A stretch of DNA of 64,000 bases from Triticum aestivum. Lineage: Eukaryota; Streptophyta; Magnoliopsida; Poales; Poaceae. Numbering within the stretch: the stretch's first letter is position 1; each line of letters opens with the position of its first letter. Location of the stretch: the NCBI RefSeq assembly GCF_018294505.1, contig NC_057814.1, positions 33,527,789 to 33,591,788 of the forward strand, read 5' to 3'. The notes below the pieces were generated by a model that ran no database searches, was not told the origin of the DNA, and saw only the letters and a list, made by a program, of their open reading frames with translations. The translations under genes were made by a program, and so were the position numbers. Of the stretch, positions 1 through 9,872 are shown piece by piece.

Positions 1-1
1 T

Positions 2-238
2 GGGAACCAGAGCAACACACTCACCGGCGTCCGAGGCATGAGAGGCTATCTCGCACAAGAATAGAGCAAGAACACAGCGATCAGCGTGAAGGTCGACATG
101 TACAGCTATGGCATCATGCTCCTTGAGCTCATAAGCTGTAAGAGGAGCGTGGAATTGAAGCGGGACGGGAACGAGTACAACATTTCTGAATGGGCCTATG
201 AGTGCGTGATGTTCAGTGAAACAAAGGAAGTGAAATAA
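2..238 (+). pseudogene. Receptor-like Ser/Thr kinase fragment (G-type lectin RLK style)
   Basis: Frame 2 reads a kinase activation-segment stretch: NQSNTLTGVRG, then GMRGYLAQE where the family has GTRGYLAPE, then a TAG stop at 62-64. After the stop the same frame continues with VKVDMYSYGIMLLELISCKR, matching kinase subdomains VIII to IX (the D-x-Y-S-Y-G-x-x-L-L-E core), and ends at TAA 236-238. Such kinases are plasma-membrane receptors. Here only about 75 residues of the C-lobe remain, the APE motif has become AQE followed by a stop, and the ATP-binding half lies outside the window. It is a dead fragment, or the edge of a dead gene that begins to the left. The exact subfamily is inferred from the wording of the motif. 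Confidence 0.8.
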
Positions 239-545
239 TAAAGTATTTTAGCAGCCTGTACCAACAGACCGGTGGTTTCGAAAAAAGACCTTTTAAACAC
301 TAAACCTGTCTTTTTTGCGCATGATTCTGGAATGATCTCTTTTTCTCATGGAAAGTTACAGGTGTACAGAGTGACATTTCTTCAGATTTTCTTCACAATA
401 GGAAACTAGTTTTTATTTTTTTCAGGGGGTACATGCTGTGCAAATTTCAATTTCCGGACTAACAACAGACTTTCTTGTGCAGGCAATTGCATGCTCGGTA
501 ACTCAGCTACATACGGGGACGAATTCTAATTGCAGCTGTTATATA
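239..545. other. Unassigned stretch between kinase remnant and retroposon
   Basis: AT-rich sequence with no open frame and no repeat that I recognise. The right edge is the target site of the neighbouring retroposon, whose 13-bp duplication begins at 546. Confidence 0.5.
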
Positions 546-976
546 AATATGAAGTGCTGAAAACGCAGGCTCCCGCCCCCGAAACCCTCGCCGCCGCCAC
601 CTTCCCCTGCCCGTCTCCGGCGGTATCCGGCCGACCTCGCCGGCGCGCGGCCCGGATCCGGCCCCCCTTCCCCCGCCCTTCCTTCCCCGCCCCTCCTTTC
701 GCCCTCGCGCCGCCTCCCCGGGAGGCGGCCGGGGCGCCCCCTGCGCCTCTATTCTCGGCTTCGCCCCCTCATCCTCTCCCATGCCGGTGCCGGCGGGCGC
801 CCCCGGCTCCGACCGGGGGGTGCCGGCGGCGGCAGGATCTCCTCTCTCCGCACGCGTCCTCCTGGCCCGGGGCAGGGGGCGGCGGCGGTCCGGTGACCCG
901 GCGGGGTGGCCGGCGGCGGACGTGGTGGCCGCGCTGCTCCTTGGCGGCGGGGCGGCTTGGTGGCGCGGGGTGGCCG

Positions 977-2330
977 CACTAGTAGAAAAAGGGGCTTTTG
1001 TCCCGGTTGGTAAGGCCCTTTAGTCCCGGTTTTTGAACCGGGACTAAAGGGTCGTTAGTAATGCCTCTCCCCTTTAGTTCCGGTTCTTACACGAACCGGG
1101 ACTAAAGGCCGCGGCCACGTGGAGCTCCACCTTTAGTCCCGGTTGGTAACACCAACCGGGACTAAAGGAAATTTTATGATTTTTTTTGAATTTTTTTTTT
1201 GATTTTTTTTGGATTTTCAAATTTCTGAATTATTTTAACCTCTAATCTCTAATCATCACCCCTCATCACTGCTCAATTTATCCTCTAATCTCTAATCACC
1301 CCTCATCATTTCAAATCATCTAACTTCCCGAACGGTCACCCATCCTCCCACTCCCCCAGCCTGAGCACGCTTAACTTCCGGGTTCTATTCTCCCTTGTTT
1401 TCAAGTCTGCACTTGTTGTTTTCCTGACAATAGTAAGATGTCAATCCTATTAACCCTCAGGAATTTTGCTTGAGCATGAAGTGACACATTTCGCTGTTTG
1501 AGTTTGAAACTATTGTTTTAAAAAACAATAATTATTTAGTAACACTAATATTTCTTGAATAATTAGTTTGACCATTGTTTGACCATAGTTTGACCAGATT
1601 TGACCAAAATTCAAAATAATAGAAATAATTATTTAGTAACACTAATATTCTAGAATAATTAGTTTGACCACAGTTTGAAATTTTTTCGATTTTTTCCACT
1701 CTAGATCTTAAAAGCCCCGTAACTTTTTTCTGTTAGGTTTTTGAGGATTTTGAAAATGTTTAACTAAGTTACCCCAGTTAAATTCGGATGTAACTTTTCG
1801 AGTAGATGATTTTTCATATAAAAACATTTTCATCCGAGTTCGTATGCAAAAGTTATGCCCATTTTACAAATTGCAGAGAGATTTTGCAAATAAAGTCGAA
1901 ATTCATATTTGTAAATTTTCCCAACAACTAGACCACATATCACATGGGAAACTTATTTTTTTTTAATTTTTTTTGACATTTCCATTATTTTCTTTTGTTT
2001 TTTCTAAAACTGAAAAGGCGGTCCACACGGCGGGGGGGGGGGGGGGGGGGGGGTAGAGTTTGAAAATGGGACCTTTAGTACCGGTTCGTGCCATGAACCG
2101 GTACTAATGCCTCAAAGCCCATTAGTACCGGTTAGACCTTTAGTCCCGGTTGGTGCCACCAACCAGGACTAATGGGCATCGCACCCTTTAGTCCCGGTCC
2201 GTGGCACCAACCGGGACTAATGCCTTAGCCGCACGAACCGGGACGAATGCTCACATTAGTCCCGGTTCGTGACTGAACCGGGACTAATGTGAATACTGCC
2301 CTGTGACCAAAGCCCTGTTTTCTACTAGTG
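977..2330. mobile_element. Non-autonomous CACTA transposon (1354 bp)
   Basis: The ends are perfect inverted CACTAGTAG (977-985) and CTACTAGTG (2322-2330), flanked by the 3-bp duplication CCG (974-976 and 2331-2333) typical of the CACTA superfamily. Subterminal regions (about 1003-1170 and 2062-2290) consist of repeated short palindromes built on TTTAGTCCCGGTT and AACCGGGACTAAA, the transposase-binding type of repeat in these elements. The interior is AT-rich, without coding potential, and holds a G22 run. It must have been mobilised in trans by an autonomous CACTA. The same palindromes occur at the ends of the CACTA that closes at 30883. Confidence 0.92.
2032..2053. repeat. G22 homopolymer
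   Basis: An uninterrupted run of 22 G residues inside the non-autonomous CACTA. Length is likely to vary between individuals and is prone to sequencing error. Confidence 0.9.
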
Positions 2331-3178
2331 CCGGTGGCGCGTCCCCGGCTCAGATCTGGGCCTTGCGGGCCCCATCTGGGTCTTAGCGGGTCGGTCCCCG
2401 GCGTGGCTTCGGTGTCTTCTGTGTGGTGAGGCAGAGGTGCGGCTTGGGCAGGGGCGGCGGCGCCGACGGCGTGCCAGCTGCAGCGCGAAAGGCGGGAACT
2501 TTACGGGTCTCAGAGATCCCGGCCGGGCCTGTGCGGCAACGGGCCTGGTATGTTCCTGCTATTGTGTCCGGTCAGCTACCGTCTTCGACGGTGGAGGTGG
2601 GGCCCTCCCACGTGCCAATGGTGCTGCTTCCCTAGTCCCGGCTCCTCTTCTTTATTGTGCAGGCCCTGCTTCACGGTGCCGTGGTGAGACAGCGTGGGTA
2701 GCTTCGTGACCGGGTTGGCGCAGGGCGGGGGTAGCTCCGGTGTGCCTGAGGGGAATGTTGGGATCGGGAGCAATCCCCGTTGGCTTGGCCAACACCGACA
2801 CGGTGGCGCATGAGGGTGCCGCCGGACCTTCCTGGAGGGCGTCGGGGCTACCCTTCCTCTCTCCTCACCGCGTACCGGGAGAAACCATTGGCAGCAGCAT
2901 CGTCATCGTCGCGTCCCTTCTTGGAGTTGTTGATTGGTACCGGTACTTCGGAGGCTTGGAGCTTGGTGGGCGATCTCCGGTGGATGCAGCGGCCACGAGG
3001 CTTCTTTGTTTTTTTGTCGATCCGCCGTTGTCGGCATTTGATTTCTCTTGTATTTTCTCTTTCTTTTCTTTTGAGCGTGACTGTGCTGCTTCTGCCCCAG
3101 CACCTATCGTTGGTTGTCTCGGTTGCTTGCTTTGTATACAAAGCGGGGGGAAACCCTTTTTCGGTAATATGAAGTGCT

Positions 3179-3865
3179 ACTCCATATTGTTAAGTATCTA
3201 ATCTTTGGTTGTCACGGCTGAAATTTGTTCCTTGGTCATGTTAAAAATGGAAGAGAGGTCTTGGCCTAGTTGCCCCTGCTGGGAACATTGTTTCAAGGAA
3301 AGAAACTCAGAAGAAAAGCTTTACTAGTCTACTGTTATACTGTTTTGTACAGGACACCACGTTGTGGGTTGTTTGATGTAGTTTATTGTGATTGAAATGC
3401 AGCATTCCTTATAGCATCTACAACGGGACTCCCTATATCCTCCTCAAACGTCCGAAACGTCTACCCAATCAGTGCTCAGTTAAAAAAATATGGCCCAACT
3501 AGACCCCCACTTCCTCCCTAAACTTCCGGACCGACCGATGTATCTCAAACCCGTGTCAAATCTGGGGACAGTATGAGGGCGCCCGGTCACTCCCGGGCAG
3601 CCCACTGCATGTCCACACGGTCCCACTTGCAGCGACCCACTCCTTCCTCTCTCATCTCTCAGTCACTCGGTTGGAGGAGGCAACGACGTCGGTGGAGGAG
3701 GCGATCCCTCGCGGCAGCTCTAGTGTAGGTAGAGGAGGCAGCCGGCTCCGACATAGTTGGAGTCGTCGTCCCCTTCCTAGGCCTCGCCGTCGTCTACCGC
3801 CCTGGTGCTCTCGGCGCGGCGTGGTCAACATGGTCAAGGAACGACTTCCATCAGACGTGGACTGT
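3179..3865. other. Unassigned, possibly a further transposon end
   Basis: No supported gene. From about 3413 a sequence starting TAGCATCTACAACGGGACTC resembles the GAGCATCTCCAACA type of end seen on many grass DNA transposons. It is followed by CT-rich, 5'-UTR-like sequence to 3860. I could not find the matching opposite end, so this is only suggestive. Confidence 0.3.
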
Positions 3866-4140
3866 ACGTGGAGAGGCTGACAGCTGGGTCCACGGCCGCA
3901 GCAAGGAAGTGCCTCCTTATTACACGGGAAATAATTATTCCTCCACCTGACAGCTGTGACCCACCGGACGAGCCACTGTATTTCGCGAAAAAAAACATTT
4001 CCCCCTGACTGCTGAGACCCACCAGCTACATCTTCGCACGCAAAAGTGCGTCCGGGCAAAAAAAACGATTCGCCCCCCTGACTGCTGGGACCCACCAGCT
4101 ACATCTTCGCAGGAAAGGAAGTGCGTGACAGTCAGGACCC
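3866..4140. repeat. Degenerate tandem repeat with TGACTGCTGGGACCCACC core
   Basis: Four diverged copies of roughly 60-70 bp contain TGAC(A/T)GCTG(G/A)GACCCACC followed by AGCTACATCTTCGCA. Clearest at 4006-4040 and 4079-4111, where long stretches are identical. Confidence 0.75.
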
Positions 4141-4504
4141 ACCTGGTCGAAGCGTACGTAGCGTTGTCATTCTGGTCGCGAACGTGTACGTACATATATA
4201 CTGGTGGATGTAGAGGCGCGCACGTGTCGTAGTTGAGGCGCGTACGTGTCGTAGTAGAGGCGCGCACGTAGCATGTACACGTACGTACAACGGCCAGGGT
4301 GCAAGAAAGAAAATACGGCCACGTATGTGTACATACGGGCGGGGTCTCGAACGCCTACTCGCGCATACGTACGGCCAGGGCTCGTATACATGGCTGGGTC
4401 GGAACGGAGAAACAGCTTCGTCGTCGTGTTCATGGGGAGCCAACCGGCTGGGTCGGAACGGAATGTGTCGTCGTGTTCATCAGAAGGGCTTGGACGGAAC
4501 AGCC

Positions 4505-4775
4505 GATGGAAACAAGGCCTGGCGTACCGCAGAACGGAGGAAACGGCCTTGTGTTCGACCGGCCACGTTTGAAACGGGATCATGTTCATCGAGAGGGGTC
4601 TGGCGTACCGCAAAACGGAGGAAACGGACCTCCTACAGTCGAAACGAGGGTCCTGTTGATCGGGAGGGGTGTGGCGTACCGCAAAACGGAGGTAACGGAC
4701 TTGTGTTGGAGCGCTACGGTTGAAACGGGGGTCCTGTTCATCGGGAGGGGTGTGGCGTACCGCAAAACGGGACTC
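4505..4775. repeat. Tandem repeat with GGCGTACCGCAAAACGGAGG core
   Basis: Four copies of a unit of about 70-85 bp contain TGGCGTACCGCAAAACGG and then a GTTGAAACG...GTCCTGTTCATCG segment, beginning near 4520, 4600, 4672 and 4753. Part of the CACTA tip. Confidence 0.8.
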
Positions 4776-4779
4776 CACG

Positions 4780-5215
4780 GGATACTGTTCATCTCCATCG
4801 TCGACCCCCTCCAGCCTCCACGGGCTACTGTTCATCCACCGTCGACCTCCTCCAGCCTCCACCTGCGACTGTTCATCCACGGGCTCCTGTTCATCCAGCC
4901 TCCACCACGCGCTACTCCACCGGCTACTGTTCAACCAGCCCTCTCCACGGGCTCCTGTTCAACCACCCCTCCACGGGCTACTGTTCATCCAGCCCTCCAC
5001 CGTCTACTGTTCATTCTGCCCTCCATGGGGTGGTCCTGTTCATCCTGCCCTCCACGGGGTCCTGTTCATCCAGCCCCAACCGGCTCGATCGATCGGGGTC
5101 CTGTTCATCCAGAGGCAACACCACGGGGTCCTGTTCATCCACCCCCACCGGAAACTGTTCATCCAACCCCCCCCCCCAGCAACGCTCACTGTTCATCTAG
5201 AGGCGGCTTCAGTTA
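4780..5215. repeat. TGTTCATCC minisatellite
   Basis: About sixteen irregular copies of (A)CTGTTCATCCA(G/C)CC followed by TCCACGGGCTC, spaced about 22-35 bp. Unit length and spacers vary, unlike a CRISPR array. It belongs to the CACTA tip. Confidence 0.85.
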
Positions 5216-5701
5216 GCAGCAGTAGCGAAGGAATCGCTCGATCGGGATCAGTTAACAGCCATCGATCGATCGCTCGGGTTCAGTAACGCGTAGCCTGCAG
5301 TGCAATTGCTCGGGTTCAGTTAGAGCCCAATGCCTCACTCGGGTTCAGTTAGAGCCAACGCCTCGCACACACGCGCGTACGTGTACGAGAGAAACGCGCA
5401 TCGCTCGGCCCCCGACCTCCCACCGTAACCGGGAACTCCTAGAAATTTTCCTCGCCCTCGCTTCTACCACGGTTTTTTCCGTCATGGACGGCCCAACGAA
5501 TGGCATGCAGCTGCGTCTCCGGCCCGCCCAGGACGAAAAGCCCATTTTCTGTCATGATTTTTTGTCATAGAAGTAGGAGCCCACCACATCTATGATGATA
5601 CCGGGTTTTGTCACAATTATCGTCATAGAAGTGTCATATGTATGACAGAAAAAAATTTCGTTCGGCCCAAAATGTCACGAATGTGTCTTTTTTTTGTAGT
5701 G

Positions 5702-6029
5702 TTGCCAATAGAGATACTATTTCACCAATGGGAATTGTAAGAGATGTTGAAGTCTTGTGTGGGAAAACTAAATATCCTGCTGATTTTCTGGTTCTTGGTT
5801 CCCCACAAGATAGCTTTTGTCCCATTATATTTGGTAGACCCTTCTTGAACATTGTCAATGCTAGGATAGTCTGCGAAAAGGATGTTGTTACTATAGGCTT
5901 GGGTGATATGTCTCATGAGTTTAATTTCTCTAAATTTAGTAGACAACACCGTGAAGAAGAATTGCCTAGTAAGGATGATTTGGTCTTGCTTCTATTGCCG
6001 TACCTCCTAGTGATCCTTTAGAACAATAT
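5702..6029 (+). pseudogene. Gypsy aspartic protease, C-terminal part
   Basis: The reading frame gives VANRDTISPMGIVRDVEVLC, a FLVLGSPQDSF segment and the flap-side motif FCPIIFGRPFLN. In a retroviral-type protease the D-x-G catalytic motif lies just upstream. Here that part has been removed exactly at the CACTA boundary, so the enzyme cannot be active. A one-base loss near 5981 (KDDLV where the family reads a different frame) puts the link to RT out of frame and creates a stop ending at 6021. The protease would have processed the Gag-Pol polyprotein in virus-like particles. Confidence 0.8.
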
Positions 6030-6977
6030 TTGCTAGACCATGAAAATGATATGTTTATGAATGAAAGAAGGGAAATAGATGAAGTGTTCTTTAAACAGGA
6101 ACCTATCCTGAAACACAATTTGCCTGTTGAAATCCTAGGGGATCCTCCTCCACCCAAGGGTGATCCCGTGTTTGAGCTCAAACCTTTACCTGATACTCTT
6201 AAATATGCTTATCTCGATGAGAAAAAGATATATCCTGTTATTATTAGTGCTAACCTTTCAGAGCATGAAGAAGAGAGACTATTGAAAACTCTGAAGAAGC
6301 ACCGTGCTACTATTGGATATACTCTTGATGATCTTAAGGGCATTAGTCCCACTCTATGTCAACATAAAATAAATTTGGAACAAGATGCCAAACCAGTTCG
6401 TGATCATCAACGAAGGCGGAATCCTAAGATGAAAGAAGTGGTAAGAAAAGAAAAACTAAAGCTCCTTGGGGCAGGTATAATTTATCCCGTTGCTGATAGT
6501 CAGTGGGTAAGTCCTGTCCATTGTGTCCCTAAGAAGGGAGGTATTACCGTTGTTCCTAATGATAAAGATGAATTGATTCCGCAAAGAATTGTTATAGGTT
6601 ATAGGATGGTAATTGATTTCTGCAAATTAAATAAAGCTACTAAGAAAGATCATTACCCCTTACCTTTTATCGATCAAATGCTAGAAAGATTATCCAAACA
6701 TACACATTTTTGCTTTCTAGATGGTTATTCTGGTTTCTCTCAAATACATGTGTCGGCCAACGATCAATCTAAAACTACTTTTACTTGCCCTTTTAGTACT
6801 TTTGCTTATAGACGTATGCCTTTTGGTTTATGTAATGCACCTGCTACCTTTCAAAGATGCATGATGGCTATATTCTCTGACTTTTGTGAAAAGATTTGTG
6901 AGGTTTTCATGGACGATTTCTCCGTTTATGGATCCTCTTTTGATGATTGCTTGAGCAACCTTGATCGAGTTTTGTAG
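6030..6977 (+). pseudogene. Gypsy reverse transcriptase
   Basis: A 315-codon open stretch. It holds the linker HEEERLLKTLKKHRATIGYT, the RT fingers and palm (SPVHCVPKKGG, MVIDFCKLNKATKKDHYPLP), the FLDGYSGF motif with the first catalytic Asp, YRRMPFGLCNAPATFQR, and the FMDDFSVYG box (FMDD near 6906) with the catalytic Asp pair. The open frame ends at TAG 6975-6977, a CAG-to-TAG type change, because the downstream ORF continues in exactly the same frame. RT would copy element RNA into cDNA in cytoplasmic particles. Apart from the stop the domain looks complete. Confidence 0.92.
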
Positions 6978-8267
6978 AGATGTGAAGAAACTAATATTGT
7001 CTTGAATTGGGAAAAGTGCCACTTTATGGTTAATGAAGGTATTGTCTTGGGGCATAAAGTTTCTGAAAGAGGTATTGAAGTTGATAAAGCCAAGGTTGAT
7101 GCTATTGAAAAGATGCCATGTCCCAAGGACATTGAAGGTATAAGAAGTTTCCTTGGTCATGCCGGTTTTTATAGGAGGTTCATTAAGGACTTCTCAAAAA
7201 TTTATCGGCCTCTGACTAATTTATTGCAAAAAGATATACCATTTGTCTTTGATGATGATTGTGTAGAAGCATTTGAAATACTTAAGAAAGCATTGATCTC
7301 TGCACCTATTGTTCAGCCACCTGATTGGAATTTACCTTTTGAAATCATGTGTGATGCTAGTGATTATGATGTAGGTGCTGTTCTGGGGCAAAGGGTTGAG
7401 AAGAAATTAAATGTTATCCAATATGCTAGTAAAACTCTAGACAATGCTCAAAGAAATTATGCTACTACTGAAAAAGAATTCTTAGCAGTTGTATTTGCTT
7501 GTGATAAGTTCAGACCTTATATTGTTGATTCTAAAGTAACTATTCACACGGATCATGCTGCTATTAAATATCTTCTGGAAAAGAAAGATGCTAAACCTAG
7601 ACTTATTAGATGGGTTCTCCTGCTACAAGAATTTGATTTACATATTGTTGATAGAAAGGGAGCTGAGAACCCCGTTGCAGACAACTTGTCTAGGTTAGAA
7701 AATGTTCTTGATGACCCACTACCTATTGATGATAGCTTTCCTGATGAACAATTAAATGTCATAAATGCCTCTCGTACTACTTCATGGTATGCTGATTATG
7801 CTAATTACATCGTTGCTAAATTCCTACCACCTAGTTTCACATACCAACAAAAGAAAAAGTTTTTCTATGATTTAAGACATTACTTCTGGGATGACCCACA
7901 TCTTTATAAAGAAGGAGTAGATGGTGTTATTAGACGTTGTGTACCTGAGCATGAACAGGAACAGATCCTACACAAGTGTCACTCCGAGGCTTATGGAGGA
8001 CACCACGCTGGAGATAGAACTGCACATAAGGTATTGCAATCTGTTTTTTATTGGCCTACTCTCTTCAAGGATGCCCGTAAGTTTGTCCTATCTTGTGATG
8101 AATGTCAAAGAATTGGTAATATTAGTAGACGTCAAGAAATGCCTATGAACTATTCACTTGTTATTGAACCGTTTGATGTTTGGGGCTTTGATTATATGGG
8201 ACCTTTTCCTGCCTCTAATGGTTATACACATATTTTAGTTGCTTTTGATTACATTCTAAGTGGGTAG
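6978..8267 (+). pseudogene. Gypsy RT thumb, RNase H and integrase N-terminal half
   Basis: It continues the RT frame directly after the TAG. It carries the thumb/connection ([20 protein letters not shown]), RNase H ([36 protein letters not shown] region), the integrase HHCC zinc finger ([16 protein letters not shown] ... CDECQR, around 7975-8110) and the first catalytic Asp region ([12 protein letters not shown], around 8175). The frame is lost by a one-base deletion near 8255, giving the false end ILSG and a stop at 8265-8267. RNase H removes the RNA strand and integrase inserts the cDNA. Confidence 0.9.
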
Positions 8268-9121
8268 AAGCTATTCCAACTAGTAGTGCTGATCATAACA
8301 CTTCTATTAAAATGCTTAAAGAAGTTATTTTTCCGAGGTTTGGAGTCCCTAGATATTTAATGACTGATGGTGGTTCACACTTTATTCATGGTGCTTTTCG
8401 TAAAATGCTGGCTAAGTATGACGTTAATCATAGAATTGCATCTCCTTATCACCCACAGTCTAGTGGTCAAGTAGAATTGAGCAATAGAGAGCTCAAATTA
8501 ATTTTGCAAAAGACTGTTAATAGATCTAGAAAGAATTGGTCCAAGAAACTTGATGATGCATTATGGGCCTATAGAACTGCATATAAAAATCCTATGGGTA
8601 TTTCTCCGTATAAAATGGTCTATGGAAAAGCATGTCACTTACCTCTCGAACTAGAACATAAGGCTTATTGGGCTATTAAAGAGCTCAACTATGATTTCAA
8701 ACTTGCCGGTGAGAAAAGGTTATTTGACATTAGCTCACTTGATGAATGGAGAACCCAAGCTTATGAAAATGCCAAATTGTTTAAAGAAAAGGTTAAAAGA
8801 TGGCATGACAAAAGGATACAAAAGCGTGAGTTTAATGTAGGTGATTATGTATTGCTATACAACTCTCGTTTAAGATTTTTTGCAGGAAAACTGCTCTCTA
8901 AATGGGGAGGCCCTTACGTTATCGAGGAGGTCTATCGTTCCGGTGCCATAAAAATCAACGACTTCGAAAGCACAAATCCGAAGGTGGTGAACGGTCAAAG
9001 AATCAAACATTATATCTTAGGTAATCCCATAAATGTTGAAACCAATGTTATTGAAACCGTAACCCCGGAGGAATACATAAGGGACACTTTCCAGAACGTT
9101 TCAGACTCCGAAAAGGAATAG
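8268..9121 (+). pseudogene. Gypsy integrase C-terminal half
   Basis: In the shifted frame the protein resumes at [16 protein letters not shown]. It shows the second catalytic Asp (LMTDGGSHF) and the third residue, Glu, in SPYHPQSSGQVELSNREL, followed by the WAYRTAYKNPMG and GDYVLLYNSRLRFFAGKL segments typical of the C-terminal DNA-binding region, ending at the stop 9119-9121. No chromodomain follows, which fits the Athila lineage. The longest open frame starts at an internal Met at 8312, but the true start is the upstream pol frame. Confidence 0.9.
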
Positions 9122-9237
9122 GTATGTGGTACGGTAAGTAAACCGACTCCAAAACAATTTTTATGGCAATATTTCTCCGTTTTGGAATATTTAGAAAAAT
9201 AGAAAAATAAGAAGCAGTCCGGGAAGGACACGAGGGC

Positions 9238-9293
9238 CCCACGAGGGTGGAGGGCGCGCCCTACCCCCTGGGCGCGCCCCCTACCTCGTGGGC
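9238..9293. repeat. GC-rich inverted repeat between pol and the extra ORF
   Basis: A near-palindrome: CCCACGAGGGTGG, then GGGCGCGCCC twice in opposite arrangement, then CTACCTCGTGGG. A close copy lies in the 3' LTR at 11659-11716. It would form a strong hairpin in element RNA. Confidence 0.8.
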
Positions 9294-9454
9294 ACCTCGT
9301 GTGCTCTCCGGACTCCGTTTTCTTGCACGTTACGTATTTTGGTCGGTAAAAATTCATTATATATTCTCCCGAAGGCTTTGACTCCCGTATCACGCAATTG
9401 TCCTCTGTTCTTGTGTCAAGCTGTTTTCTGTCAGGGTTGTCAAGGCCAGGCATC

Positions 9455-9772
9455 ATGTCGCCCCCCTCCTCCAACAATGGTGACAACGATGCTTGGCTAA
9501 TGAAGATAGAGCTGAAGAGGGAAGAACCCATGGAGATCAACAAGGATGAAGGGATCATGAAGGCCACGGAGGATCAAGCTCCGGCAGCAGAAGACATCCT
9601 TCAACTTGATCATAATCTTCTTACCCCAACTGAGATGGAAGCTTTCAAGATGATTGAGTTAGCTCGTATACAGAACAAGTATCTCACACGTGAAAATATT
9701 TTGTTGAAGGAGCATATTGTTGCACTCAAGGGCATTATCCGCAAGCTGGAGGACCTCTTACGCTCGATGTAA
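9455..9772 (+). CDS. Small post-pol ORF of the gypsy element (105 aa, coiled-coil-like)
   Basis: An ATG at 9455 opens an intact 105-codon frame. It starts MSPPSSNNGDNDAW, has an acidic middle, and ends in a heptad-like helical region (KMIELARIQNKYLTRENILL, then KGIIRKLEDLLRSM). An in-frame ATG at 9398 would add 19 residues; I prefer 9455 because the sequence reads better from there. Athila-lineage elements often have an extra ORF after pol in the position of an envelope gene, but I see no signal peptide or membrane segment, so no envelope function is claimed. It is the only undamaged ORF of this element. Function unknown; a coiled-coil nucleic-acid or Gag-partner role is a guess. Confidence 0.6.
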   Translation: MSPPSSNNGDNDAWLMKIELKREEPMEINKDEGIMKATEDQAPAAEDILQLDHNLLTPTEMEAFKMIELARIQNKYLTRENILLKEHIVALKGIIRKLEDLLRSM

Positions 9773-9859
9773 GACTACGCCATCAACTAAACCATCATCT
9801 TCTTCACCAGCAAAGGAGACATAATCACATGGGTATGGGCACTCCCCTTGGCAACTGCC

Positions 9860-9872
9860 AAGCTTGGGGGAG
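9860..9872 (+). other. Internal polypurine-type motif
   Basis: AAGCTTGGGGGAG, identical to the polypurine tract at the 3' LTR (11365-11377). It could act as a second plus-strand priming site. Confidence 0.55.

Larger units (their letters stand above)
559..3165 (+). mobile_element. GC-rich retroposon copy 1, with 13-bp target duplication
   Basis: A very GC-rich, gene-like segment is bounded by an exact 13-bp direct repeat, AATATGAAGTGCT, at 546-558 and 3166-3178. Variable 10-20 bp duplications are the mark of target-primed (LINE-type) insertion. Without the CACTA nested at 977-2330 the insert is about 1.25 kb and ends in TTTTTCGGTA rather than a poly-A tail. Long GC-rich ORFs in several frames carry no domain that I recognise. 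It resembles the segments at 39295-44556 and 46080-48640 in style (GC-rich 5' part, CT/T-rich 3' part). It could be a non-autonomous LINE derivative or a retrotransposed transcript; I cannot name the family. Confidence 0.65.
3866..5701. mobile_element. CACTA transposon right end with tandem-repeat-rich tip
   Basis: The right boundary reads TTTTTTTTGTAGTG and closes at 5701, the inverse of the CACTACAAAAAAAA terminus of large Triticeae CACTA elements. The last 150 bp carry the typical alternation of TGTCATGATT, TCATAGAAGT and TGTCACAATT motifs. Inward lie three successive minisatellites (3866-4140, 4505-4775, 4780-5215). No transposase is present. The left terminus is missing: I find no CACTACAA end between 3179 and 3866. 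The element abuts the Athila-type gypsy element directly at 5702, within its protease coding sequence. Confidence 0.75.

Noticed and set aside
507..1023. Overlapping GC-rich ORFs of 76-150 codons
   Set aside because: Open in several frames at once because of GC richness, Pro/Arg-rich without a domain, and interrupted by the CACTA insertion.
4780..5215. Regular TGTTCATCC repeats as a CRISPR-like array
   Set aside because: Spacers vary in length and are themselves repeats; eukaryotic transposon tip next to a CACTA end.
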